Both the position numbers and the translations under genes were made by a program. The notes under the pieces were generated by a model. The model was not told the DNA's origin, did not search any database, and saw nothing but the letters and a program-made list of their open reading frames with translations. From Luteibacter yeojuensis (GTDB lineage Bacteria > Pseudomonadota > Gammaproteobacteria > Xanthomonadales > Rhodanobacteraceae): a stretch of DNA of 64,000 bases. Below, in pieces: positions 43,963-51,682 of the stretch. Within the stretch, counting starts at the first letter, position 1. Each line of letters starts with the position of its first letter. Location of the stretch: positions 27,488 to 91,487 of the forward strand of contig NZ_JZRB01000008.1 of assembly GCF_000964085.1 (NCBI RefSeq), in the 5' to 3' direction.

Positions 43963-44771
43963 CCGACGACGCCATCGTCCGCGTACGCGGCCTCACCACG
44001 GTCCTCAACGGCAAGACCATCTTCGACGCGCTGGACCTCGACATCCCGCGCGGCAAGGTCACGGCCATCATGGGCCCCAGCGGCACGGGCAAGACCACGC
44101 TGCTGAAGCACATCACCGGGCAGATGCGCGGCGATGCCGGCACCGTCGAGGTCGACGGCACCAACGTGCCCACGCTCTCGCGCGAGAAACTGTTCGAGCT
44201 GCGCGAGCGCATCGGCTACCTGTTCCAGAACTCGGCGCTGCTCACCGATTTCGACGTGTTCGAGAACGTGGCGTTCCCGCTGCGCCAGCACACGAAGCTG
44301 CCCGAGGAACTCATCCGCAACATCGTGCTGAACAAGCTGCAGGCCGTGGGCCTGCGCGGCGCCGCGCGGCTCATGCCCACCGAGCTGTCGGGCGGCATGG
44401 CCCGCCGCGTGGCCCTGGCGCGCGCCATCGTGTTCGATCCGGCGCTCATCCTGTACGACGAGCCCTTCGTCGGCCTCGACCCCATCGCGCTGAACCAGGT
44501 GCTGCTGCTCATCCGCACGCTCAACGAAACGCTCGGCATCACCAGCATCCTGGTGGCGCACGAGCTGGCCGCGGTGCAGAAGGTGGCTGACCACGTGTTC
44601 CTCATCGCCAACGGCAAGGTCGTCGCCCAGGGCGCGCCCAGTGAGCTCGTCAACGATGGCTCGCCGTGGACGGCGCAGTTCTTCGGCGGCGAGGCCGATG
44701 GCCCCGTTCCGTTCCAGTACCCGGCCGGCGACTACGCCACGGCGCTGGGTTTCCCGGGAGGCAAGGCATGA
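43959..44771 (+). CDS. mlaF: Phospholipid ABC transporter ATP-binding protein MlaF
   Basis: A 270-residue ABC ATPase powering lipid transport between the outer and inner membrane. Walker A GPSGTGKTT (about 39-47), Q-loop NSALL, signature LSGGMARRVALARA and Walker B ILYDEPFVGLDP. The LSGGMARR form and GYLFQNSALLTDFDVFENVAFPLR are typical of MlaF/Ttg2A. ATGA overlaps with gmk and mlaE show coupling. Confidence 0.95.
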   Translation: MTDDAIVRVRGLTTVLNGKTIFDALDLDIPRGKVTAIMGPSGTGKTTLLKHITGQMRGDAGTVEVDGTNVPTLSREKLFELRERIGYLFQNSALLTDFDVFENVAFPLRQHTKLPEELIRNIVLNKLQAVGLRGAARLMPTELSGGMARRVALARAIVFDPALILYDEPFVGLDPIALNQVLLLIRTLNETLGITSILVAHELAAVQKVADHVFLIANGKVVAQGAPSELVNDGSPWTAQFFGGEADGPVPFQYPAGDYATALGFPGGKA

Positions 44772-45535
44772 CGGCCAGGGAAGATAACGTCGTAACCCGC
44801 AGCCTGGCGCAGATCGGCGCCAGCGGCCTGTTCCTGCTCACGATCCTGGCGGCCATCCCGCGCAGCATGCGGCACGGCCGCGAGACGATCCGGCAGATCT
44901 GGTTCGTGGGCGCCATGAGCCTCACCATCGTCATGACCTGCGGCCTGTTCGTGGGCATGGTGCTGGGCCTGCAGCTGTACGACGTGCTGTCGATCTTCGG
45001 CGGCACCTCGGCCACCGGTACCGTGGTGGCCATCGCCATCTACCGCGAGCTGGGCCCCGTGGTCACGGCGCTGCTGTTCGCCGGCCGCGCGGGCACCTCC
45101 ATCACCGCCGAGATCGGCCTCATGCGGGCCACCGACCAGCTCGATGCCATGGAGATGATGGCGGTCGACCCCATCGCCTACGTCGTCGCGCCGCGCTTCC
45201 TCGCGGGCGTCATCGCGCTGCCGCTGCTGGGCGTCGTCTTCTGCGCCATGGGCGTGTTCGGCGGCCACCTGGTCGGTGTCACGTGGCTCGGTATCGACAA
45301 CGGCACGTTCTGGTCCAACATGACCGCCTCGGTGGATGTCCACAAGGACATCGTCAACGGCGTGCTGCTCAAGTCCTTCGCCTTCGGCATCGTGGTGTCG
45401 CTCATCGCGGTATTCCAGGGCTATACCACGCCGCCCACCAGCGAAGGCGTCGCGTATGCGACCACCCGCACGGTGGTCGCATCGTCCATCGCCATCCTGG
45501 CGCTGGACTTCGTCCTCACCTCGTTCCTGATCTGA
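44768..45535 (+). CDS. mlaE: Phospholipid ABC transporter permease MlaE
   Basis: A 255-residue membrane protein with about five to six hydrophobic segments. GLFVGMVLGLQLYDVLS, YRELGPVVTALLFAGRAGTSITAEIGLMR and ITPTSEGVA-like TTPPTSEGVAYATTRTVV are the MlaE/Ttg2B pattern. It forms the membrane core with MlaF, MlaB and MlaD. ATG within ATGA at 44768. Confidence 0.95.
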   Translation: MTAREDNVVTRSLAQIGASGLFLLTILAAIPRSMRHGRETIRQIWFVGAMSLTIVMTCGLFVGMVLGLQLYDVLSIFGGTSATGTVVAIAIYRELGPVVTALLFAGRAGTSITAEIGLMRATDQLDAMEMMAVDPIAYVVAPRFLAGVIALPLLGVVFCAMGVFGGHLVGVTWLGIDNGTFWSNMTASVDVHKDIVNGVLLKSFAFGIVVSLIAVFQGYTTPPTSEGVAYATTRTVVASSIAILALDFVLTSFLI

Positions 45536-45552
45536 AGGCACGGAGGCCCGCC

Positions 45553-45597
45553 ATGAACACCCCCCTTTCCGTTTTCCATTCGAGGATCGTGCCGTGA
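45553..45597 (+). other. 14-codon mini-ORF before mlaD with a strong ribosome site
   Basis: ATG at 45553 encodes MNTPLSVFHSRIVP and ends in TGA overlapping mlaD's GTG (GTGA). It has GGAGG 7 bases upstream, stronger than mlaD's own GAGGA. It may be a leader peptide coupling mlaD translation to mlaE, or chance. Confidence 0.4.
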
Positions 45598-46484
45598 CCC
45601 AGAGACGTTCCTATGCCGTCGGCACCGGCCTGTTCATCGTGCTCGGTTTCGCCGCGCTGGCTTACCTCGCCACGCAGACCACCTCCGTCGCCAACCAGCA
45701 CGGCGGCTCCACGTACGACGTGGAAACCCGCTTCGCCAATGTCGGCCAGCTGAAGGTGCGCGCCCCGGTCAAGGTGGCCGGCGTGCGTGTCGGTTCCGTG
45801 TCCGCCATCGACCTGGTGCCGGGCAAGGAGGAGGCCAAGGTCACCCTGGCCATCGACGACAACCGCAAGGACATCCCCGACGACTCGGTGGCCACCATCT
45901 ACACCAGCGGCCTGCTGGGCGACCAGTACGTGGGCCTGCAGTACGGCCACTCGAAAAACCCGCTGAAGGCAGGCGGTGCCCTGGCGTTCACCCGCCCGGC
46001 ACAGCAGCTGGAAGAGATGCTCGGCAAGTTCTTCGGCGGCGGCAGCGCCCCCGACCGCCTGGGCGGCACCTTCCACGTGACGGGCAACTTCACGAACATC
46101 GGCGGCCTGCAGCCGGGCGCGGCCGTGAAGATGGCCGGCGTGCCCATCGGCAGCGTCGAGTCGGTGGTGGTCAAGCCGGGTTCGGTCGAAGCCACGGTTA
46201 CCCTTGCGATCGACAAGAACTACTCCCAGATACCCAATGACTCGTCGGCCGCGGTGTTCACAAGCGGTTTGATCGGCAGCCAGTATGTTGCGATCCAGCC
46301 CGGCGGGTCGCCGGAGTTCCTGGGCGATGGCGATGAGCTGGTGCTCACGCAGTCGGCGCTCCAGCTGGAAGACCTGATCGGCAAGTTCCTCGTGAACGGT
46401 TCGCCGAGCGACAACAAGAACGGCAACGCCCAGGGCTCCAGTGGCCAGGGTGGCGCCCAACCCGATAACGCCGGCAAGAAGTAA
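45594..46484 (+). CDS. mlaD: MlaD-like MCE protein with two MCE domains
   Basis: A 296-residue protein with one N-terminal membrane anchor (about 8-25). Unlike E. coli MlaD (about 183 residues, one MCE domain) it has two: about 35-125 (VETRFANVGQLKVRAPVKVA, VRVGSVSAI, SGLLGDQYVGLQ) and about 155-245 (VTGNFTNIGGLQPGAAVKMA, VPIGSVESV, SGLIGSQYVAIQ). They are clearly homologous to each other. The tail is Asn/Gly-rich. GTG start at 45594 with GAGGA 7 bases upstream. It should form the periplasmic lipid channel. Confidence 0.9.
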   Translation: MTQRRSYAVGTGLFIVLGFAALAYLATQTTSVANQHGGSTYDVETRFANVGQLKVRAPVKVAGVRVGSVSAIDLVPGKEEAKVTLAIDDNRKDIPDDSVATIYTSGLLGDQYVGLQYGHSKNPLKAGGALAFTRPAQQLEEMLGKFFGGGSAPDRLGGTFHVTGNFTNIGGLQPGAAVKMAGVPIGSVESVVVKPGSVEATVTLAIDKNYSQIPNDSSAAVFTSGLIGSQYVAIQPGGSPEFLGDGDELVLTQSALQLEDLIGKFLVNGSPSDNKNGNAQGSSGQGGAQPDNAGKK

Positions 46485-46505
46485 GCCGGTCCAGGAGACA
46501 CCCGC

Positions 46506-47189
46506 ATGTTGCGTCAGCTTTCGCTCGCCATCGCCCTCGCCGCCGGCACCGTCATCGCCGCCCCGGCCTTCGCCCAGACCGCGGCGGCCCCGGCCGCCAC
46601 GCAGGGCCAGTCGCCCCAGCAGGTGGTCGAGCAGATCTCGAACGACCTGTCCAAGGCCATCGAGGGCCACCAGGCCGAACTGAAGAACGACAAGGAAAAG
46701 CTGATCGCCGTCATCGACGACACGTTCCTGCCGCACTTCGACATCGATTACGCCTCCATCCTCGTGCTGGGCCAGCACGCCCGCGAAGCCAGCCCGCAGC
46801 AGCGCGAGCGCTTCGCCAAGGCGTTCTACAACTCCATCACCCACCGCTATGCCGAGGGCCTGCTCAACTACACCCGCGGCCGCGTCAAGGTGCTGCCGTT
46901 CACGGGCGACCTCAACAAGTCGCGCACCGTGGTCCGCACCCAGGTCATGCTCGACGACGGCAAGTCGGTCTCGGTCGATTACGCGTTCCGCCAGGCCAAG
47001 AGCGGCGATTGGAAGGCCTACGACGTGATCATCGAGGGCATCTCGTACATCACCAACTACCGCAACCAGGTCGATGCCGAGATCCGCAAGGAAGGCCTCG
47101 ACAAGCTCACCGCCGATCTCGAGCAGAAGGGTTCCGCCGCCATCGACGAGATGAAGCAGGACAGCGGCCAGGGCGGCGCCAAAAAGTGA
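46506..47189 (+). CDS. mlaC: Periplasmic phospholipid-binding protein MlaC
   Basis: A 227-residue protein with a signal peptide ending AFA|QTA (about 23). The mature part has DDTFLPHFDIDYASILVLGQHAREASPQQRERFAKAF and ISYITNYRNQVDAEI, typical of MlaC/Ttg2D. It ferries phospholipid between MlaA and the MlaFEDB complex. AGGAGA precedes the ATG. An alanine/glutamine-rich stretch follows the signal. Confidence 0.93.
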   Translation: MLRQLSLAIALAAGTVIAAPAFAQTAAAPAATQGQSPQQVVEQISNDLSKAIEGHQAELKNDKEKLIAVIDDTFLPHFDIDYASILVLGQHAREASPQQRERFAKAFYNSITHRYAEGLLNYTRGRVKVLPFTGDLNKSRTVVRTQVMLDDGKSVSVDYAFRQAKSGDWKAYDVIIEGISYITNYRNQVDAEIRKEGLDKLTADLEQKGSAAIDEMKQDSGQGGAKK

Positions 47190-47482
47190 TCCAGCCGGCC
47201 ACGTTCCAGCTGGCCGACGCGCCGGGGGCCCTCGCGGTCTCCGGCGCGCTGACGTTCGCCACGGCCGCGGCGGTCCTCGCCGCGGGCCGCACGGCGCTCG
47301 AGCGCAACGCCCCGCCCACGCTCGATCTCGCCGGGGTCACCCAGGCCGATAGCGCCGGCCTGGCCTCGGTGCTGGCCCTGCTGGCGCACGCCCGCCAGAA
47401 AGGCACCGACATGAAGGTGGCCAACGCCCCCAGGGGCCTCGAAGCCCTGGCCCGCGTCTCAGGCGTCAGCACGCTCTTGTAG
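47186..47482 (+). CDS. mlaB: STAS domain protein MlaB
   Basis: A 98-residue STAS protein that binds MlaF and stabilises the complex. The conserved Ser region is LDLAGVTQADSAGLASVLAL (about 47-66). GTG start at 47186 overlaps the mlaC stop (GTGA). End of the mlaFEDCB run; a REP-like hairpin and a terminator follow. Confidence 0.88.
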   Translation: MIQPATFQLADAPGALAVSGALTFATAAAVLAAGRTALERNAPPTLDLAGVTQADSAGLASVLALLAHARQKGTDMKVANAPRGLEALARVSGVSTLL

Positions 47483-47493
47483 AACAAGGCAGC

Positions 47494-47521
47494 TGTGGGA
47501 GCTTGCAAGCAAGCTCCTACA
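47494..47521. repeat. REP-like short hairpin
   Basis: TGTGGGAGCTTGCAAGCAAG followed by CTCCTACA, a compact dyad of the same general type as families A and B, 11 bases after the mlaB stop. Confidence 0.65.
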
Positions 47522-47540
47522 AAAATCTGCAGGCATAAAA

Positions 47541-47565
47541 AACCCGGCCTGGGCCGGGTTTTTCT
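47541..47565. terminator. Bidirectional rho-independent terminator between mlaB and mlaA
   Basis: AACCCGGCC TG GGCCGGGTT followed by TTT, with an A-run on the other side (AAAAAACCC). It can end both the plus-strand mlaFEDCB transcript and the minus-strand mlaA transcript, which stop on either side. Confidence 0.88.
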
Positions 47566-47567
47566 CG

Positions 47568-48398
47568 TCAATCCGGGTTTTGCCCGTTCTGCCGTTCCCA
47601 CTTGTGCTGCTCATCCAGCAGCTCATCCGGGTCGAAATCCTTGTCGTCGTGCAGGCCCTGCATCTTCTCGATCACATCCGCCGGCGGGTTGCCGTCGTAG
47701 ATCTGGTAGAGGCGCTGCTGGCGGTAGGCGTCACGCATGAACACGTACGGGTCGTACGCCGACGCCAGGAAGCTCTCCGCATCGATGGCGCGGGCACGCA
47801 GGGTGACCAGGTAGAGCACCGACGGCGCGTAGTACTCACCATGGTGGAAATCATGGTTACGCGAGAAGTAGCTGAGCGGATCGAAGAAGTAGCTGTCGAC
47901 CGGCAAGCGCCAGACATCGCGGACCGTGGTCGGGCCCACGAACGGCAGCACGAGGTAATCGCCCTCCGGGACGCCCCAGCGGGCCAGGGTGACGCCGAAA
48001 TCGCTGTCGTACAGCGGCATGCCCAGCATGCTGGCCGGGTCCTTGAAGCCCAGGAAACCGATGCCGAGGTTCACCAGGAAGCGGCCCGTGGTGACGGCGG
48101 CCTGGCCCGGGCGGCCCTGCAGGATCTGGTTGCCAATGGTGATCGGCAGGCGGATGTTGGTGTAGAAATCGCTCACCGCCGTGCGGACGCCCGGGGTGGT
48201 GATGCTGCGGTAGCCGACCGCGACCGGGCGGATCACCGCCTTGTCGAGCTTGTCGTTGAACGCGTAGACCTTGCGGTTCAGGTGCTCGTTCGGGTCGTCG
48301 GTACGCGGCGGGGCCACGTGGCAGGCGGCCAGCAGGGCCACGGCGGCCAGGCCGAGCGCCGTGCGGAACAGCCGCTTGAAGGTGTTGTTGGGGTCCAT
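47568..48398 (-). CDS. mlaA: Outer-membrane lipoprotein MlaA (VacJ)
   Basis: A 276-residue lipoprotein. Lipobox LLAAC with lipidated C26 (about 22-26). NEHLNRKVYAFNDKLDKAVIRPVA, NIRLPITIGNQILQG and GVPEGDYLVLPFVGPTTVRD are MlaA signatures. It extracts misplaced phospholipids from the outer leaflet and passes them to MlaC. ATG at 48398; longer frame upstream is rejected. It lies opposite mlaFEDCB and shares their terminator, so all Mla parts are present. Confidence 0.94.
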   Translation of the reverse strand: MDPNNTFKRLFRTALGLAAVALLAACHVAPPRTDDPNEHLNRKVYAFNDKLDKAVIRPVAVGYRSITTPGVRTAVSDFYTNIRLPITIGNQILQGRPGQAAVTTGRFLVNLGIGFLGFKDPASMLGMPLYDSDFGVTLARWGVPEGDYLVLPFVGPTTVRDVWRLPVDSYFFDPLSYFSRNHDFHHGEYYAPSVLYLVTLRARAIDAESFLASAYDPYVFMRDAYRQQRLYQIYDGNPPADVIEKMQGLHDDKDFDPDELLDEQHKWERQNGQNPD

Positions 48399-48508
48399 CG
48401 GGGTGACTCTGGGGGTGGGGCGATACTTTAGTGTACCGCTTGGTTTTATTATTTGCACTAACGCCCGTCCTTCCGTGCCAGAACCCGGCATGATACCCCT
48501 CCCCCCAA

Positions 48509-48538
48509 TGGACAGCCAACCGCCCGGGCCGCTAAACT
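48509..48538 (+). promoter_or_regulatory. Possible promoter for rpoZ
   Basis: TGGACA (48509-48514), 18 bases, TAAACT (48533-48538), about 38 bases before the rpoZ ATG. Confidence 0.4.
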
Positions 48539-48575
48539 GCACGGTCATAAGTGTCTTTGTTGTCAAGGATTTGAA

Positions 48576-48866
48576 ATGGCCCGTATTACCGTCGAAGACT
48601 GCCTCGAGGTAGTCGACAACCGCTTTGAGCTCGTGCTCATGGCGACCAAGCGTGCTCGCCAGCTCTCCAAGGGCGCGGAGCCCACCCTCGATCCGAACAA
48701 CGACAAGCCCACCGTGCTTGCCCTGCGCGAGATCGCCGATCGCCGCGTCAACGAGCAGATGATCGACGAAATCGACAAGGCTGCCCGCGAGCGTGCCGAG
48801 CGCGAAGCCCTCGAGTGGGCCGCCACGGAAGTGGACGACGACCTCTCGAAGGGCGGAGATGACTGA
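48576..48866 (+). CDS. rpoZ: RNA polymerase omega subunit
   Basis: A 96-residue protein starting [20 protein letters not shown], with MATKRARQL and [15 protein letters not shown], the omega pattern. It assists RNA polymerase assembly and ppGpp binding. spoT follows after 119 bases, as in most gammaproteobacteria. gmk, its usual upstream neighbour, is about 4.6 kb away across the mla block. Confidence 0.96.
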   Translation: MARITVEDCLEVVDNRFELVLMATKRARQLSKGAEPTLDPNNDKPTVLALREIADRRVNEQMIDEIDKAARERAEREALEWAATEVDDDLSKGGDD

Positions 48867-48985
48867 TGCAGCCGGGTCCCTGTCGACCCAGCTGTCATCA
48901 CGTTACTGCGCACGTTGTTGAAGCGCGGCCACGCAGGCCGCGCGCGGGAGGCCATGCCGCCTGAGGCCAGGCGCAAGGCACTCCC

Positions 48986-51166
48986 ATGGAAGTCATCCCC
49001 GCCAAGAAGCTGACCGACGTCGCCGACGACACCCCGGTGCCCGCCTACGTGCAGGCGCTGGAAGATCGCGTGGGCGCCTACCTGCCCAAGGAGCAGGTGC
49101 TGCGCATCCGCCGCGCGTTCCTCGTCGGCGCCGTGGCGCACGAGGGCCAGACGCGTAAATCGGGCGAGCCCTACATCACGCACCCCGTGGCGGTGGCGCA
49201 GGTGCTGGCCGAGCTCGGCCTCGATGCCGAGACCATCATCGCGGCCATCCTGCACGACACCCTCGAAGACACTCAGCTCGGCCGCGAGGAACTCGCCGGC
49301 GCGTTTGGCGAAACCGTGGCCGAGCTGGTCGATGGCGTCACCAAGCTCGACAAGATGCGCTTCTCCAGCCGCGCCGAGGCCGATGCCGAGAGCTTCCGCA
49401 AGATGCTGCTGGCCATGGCGCGCGACCTGCGCGTCATCCTCATCAAGCTCAGCGACCGCCTGCACAACATGCGCACGCTGGGCGCGAAGGATTCCTCCTC
49501 GCGCCGCCGCATCGCGCGCGAGACGCTCGAGATCTACGCGCCCATCGCGCAGCGCCTGGGCATGAACAAGTTCAAGGCCGAGCTGCAGGATCTCGGCTTC
49601 AAGGCGTTGTACCCCGACCGCCACCGCATCATCAGCGAGCGTATCCGGGCCGCGCTGGGCAACCGCCGCGAGGCCATGGCGAAGATCGAGATGGCGCTCG
49701 AGGGCCGCCTCGCCGCCGACAAGATCCCCGGCCGCGCGGTCAGCCGCATCAAGAGCCCGTGGAGCATCTATTCGAAGATGCGCAACGAGCACAAATCGTT
49801 CGCGCAGCTCATGGATGTGTACGGCTTCCGCGTCATCACCGACACGGCCATGCATTGCTACATGGCGCTGGGTTCGGTGCACGGCCTGTACAAGCCGGTC
49901 GACGCGCGCTTCAAGGATTTCATCGCCATCCCCAAGGGCAACGGCTACCAGTCGCTGCATACCGTGCTGCTCGGGCCCTTCGGCGCCCCCATCGAGATCC
50001 AGATCCGCACCTCGGAGATGGAATCGGTGGCGGAGCGCGGCGTGGCGGCGCACTGGGCGTACAAGAGCGATTCGGGCCCGGCCAACAGCGCGCAGCTGCG
50101 CGCGCGCGAGTGGCTCTCGGCGCTGGCCGATAGCCAGGCCAACACGCCGTCGGCCGCCGAGTTCCTGGAAAACGTCAAGATCGACCTCTTCCCCGACGAG
50201 GTGTACCTGTTCACGCCGCGTGGCGATATCTTCTCGCTGCCGCGCAACGCCACCGCGCTCGATTTCGCCTACGCCGTGCATACCGACGTGGGTGACCACG
50301 CCGTGGCCGCGCGCGTCGACAAGAAGCTGGTGCCGCTGCGCACGCGCCTGGTCTCCGGCCAGGTGGTGGAGGTCATCACCGCGCCCTCCGCCGTGCCGAA
50401 CCCGGCGTGGCTCGAGGCCGTGGTCACGGGCAAGGCGCGTACCGCCATCCGCCAGTACCTGAAACACCTGCAGCATGAGGACGCGGTCGATTTCGGCCAC
50501 CGCATGCTCGACCGCGCGCTGGATGCCCGCGGCCTCAGCCTCGATGCCATCCCGCCTGCCGTGCTCGATCGCTTCCTCGAGGAAGCCAAGTTCAAGCGGC
50601 TCGAGGAACTGCTCTCCGAGATCGCCCTCGGCAACCGCTTCGCCGACCAGGTGGCCAACCAGCTCGTGAGCGTCATGGGCCCGCGCGAATCGCACCCGCA
50701 CGCGCCCGTCGAGCACACGGTGGAAAAGATCCGCATCAGCGGCGCCGAGCGCGGCGTCCTCAGCTTCGGCAATTGCTGCCACCCGCTGCCGGGCGACGAG
50801 ATCATCGGATTCCTGTCGTCGGGCAAGGGCATTGTCGTGCACCGGGTCGAATGCCCCAACGTGGCCGAGTTCCGCAAGACGCCCGAGCGCATCGTGGCCA
50901 TCGAGTGGGATCGCGATGTCAGCGGCGATTACCGCGCCGAGCTGCGCATCGAAGTACTCAACCGCCCGGGCGTCCTCGCCACGGTCGCCGCCGCCATCGC
51001 GGACGCCGGCTCGAACATCGAGAACGTGGAATACATCGAGCGCGACAGCACCGCCGCCACGCTGCTCTTCGCCATCGAGGTGAAGGGCCGCAAGCACCTG
51101 GCCGACGTGATGCGGCGCGTGAGGCGCACGGGCGTGGTCAGCGGCGTCTACCGCCACCCGCTCTAA
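48986..51166 (+). CDS. spoT: Bifunctional (p)ppGpp synthetase/hydrolase
   Basis: A 726-residue RSH protein. HD hydrolase domain (about 45-200) with H52 in AHEGQTRK and the HD pair in LHDTLEDT (90-91). The synthetase domain (about 240-350) has YGFRVITD, KDFIAIPKGNGYQSLHTVL and EIQIRTSEMESVAERGVAAHW. TGS domain about 390-450 (IDLFPDEVYLFTPRGDIFSLP) and a C-terminal ACT domain (ELRIEVLNRPGVLATVAAAIAD). The intact HD motif indicates hydrolase activity, so SpoT rather than RelA. Normal length. Confidence 0.95.
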   Translation: MEVIPAKKLTDVADDTPVPAYVQALEDRVGAYLPKEQVLRIRRAFLVGAVAHEGQTRKSGEPYITHPVAVAQVLAELGLDAETIIAAILHDTLEDTQLGREELAGAFGETVAELVDGVTKLDKMRFSSRAEADAESFRKMLLAMARDLRVILIKLSDRLHNMRTLGAKDSSSRRRIARETLEIYAPIAQRLGMNKFKAELQDLGFKALYPDRHRIISERIRAALGNRREAMAKIEMALEGRLAADKIPGRAVSRIKSPWSIYSKMRNEHKSFAQLMDVYGFRVITDTAMHCYMALGSVHGLYKPVDARFKDFIAIPKGNGYQSLHTVLLGPFGAPIEIQIRTSEMESVAERGVAAHWAYKSDSGPANSAQLRAREWLSALADSQANTPSAAEFLENVKIDLFPDEVYLFTPRGDIFSLPRNATALDFAYAVHTDVGDHAVAARVDKKLVPLRTRLVSGQVVEVITAPSAVPNPAWLEAVVTGKARTAIRQYLKHLQHEDAVDFGHRMLDRALDARGLSLDAIPPAVLDRFLEEAKFKRLEELLSEIALGNRFADQVANQLVSVMGPRESHPHAPVEHTVEKIRISGAERGVLSFGNCCHPLPGDEIIGFLSSGKGIVVHRVECPNVAEFRKTPERIVAIEWDRDVSGDYRAELRIEVLNRPGVLATVAAAIADAGSNIENVEYIERDSTAATLLFAIEVKGRKHLADVMRRVRRTGVVSGVYRHPL

Positions 51167-51174
51167 GGGGTGTC

Positions 51175-51224
51175 GCGGCATCGCCGCTTCGTTGGCTTTT
51201 CGCGCACGGGTGTGCGCTCCTACA
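51175..51224. repeat. REP-like element (family C)
   Basis: CGGCATCGCCGCTTCGTTGG then CTTTTCGCGCACGGGTGTGC and GCTCCTACA. An inverted copy is at 56249-56298. It lies between spoT and ridA. Confidence 0.75.
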
Positions 51225-51276
51225 AACGCCGCTCCGGGCCCGCTAAACTCGGGGCATCAACGTACGGAGAGTTCGC

Positions 51277-51660
51277 ATGTCCCGCACCATCATCGCCACC
51301 GACAAGGCCCCGGCGGCCATTGGCCCGTATTCGCAGGCCGTGCGTGCCGGCAACACCGTGTATTTTTCGGGGCAGATCCCGCTCGATCCGGCCACCGGCA
51401 ACCTCGTCGACGGTGACATCACCGCGCAGACGCGCCGCGTGTTCGACAACCTGGTGGCGGTGGCGGAAGCCGCGGGCGGCACGCTGGCCGATATCGTCCG
51501 CGTCGGCATCTATGTCACCGACCTTGGCAACTTCGCCGCCGTGAACGCGGTGATGGCCGAGTACTTCCAGCAGCCGTACCCCGCGCGCTCCACCATCGAG
51601 GTGTCGGGTTTGCCCAAGGGCGCCCAGGTGGAAGTGGACGCGGTCCTCGTCCTGCCGTAA
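51277..51660 (+). CDS. ridA: RidA family enamine/imine deaminase
   Basis: A 127-residue protein hydrolysing reactive enamines/imines from PLP enzymes. [29 protein letters not shown], the catalytic Arg in YPARSTIEV (about R105) and VEVDAVL are typical. ATG follows GGAGA. Positioned between spoT and recG, a frequent arrangement in the order. Confidence 0.94.
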   Translation: MSRTIIATDKAPAAIGPYSQAVRAGNTVYFSGQIPLDPATGNLVDGDITAQTRRVFDNLVAVAEAAGGTLADIVRVGIYVTDLGNFAAVNAVMAEYFQQPYPARSTIEVSGLPKGAQVEVDAVLVLP

Positions 51661-51682
51661 CCGCAGGGCCGCCGCCATCCCC

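Noticed and set aside
48563..51181. An 872-codon open frame antisense to spoT
   Set aside because: High-GC codon bias opens the opposite frames; the sequence is low-complexity (runs of H, R, A, G) and spoT is full-length with all motifs.
51244..51249. TAAACT as a -10 box for ridA
   Set aside because: No acceptable -35 at 15-19 bases upstream.
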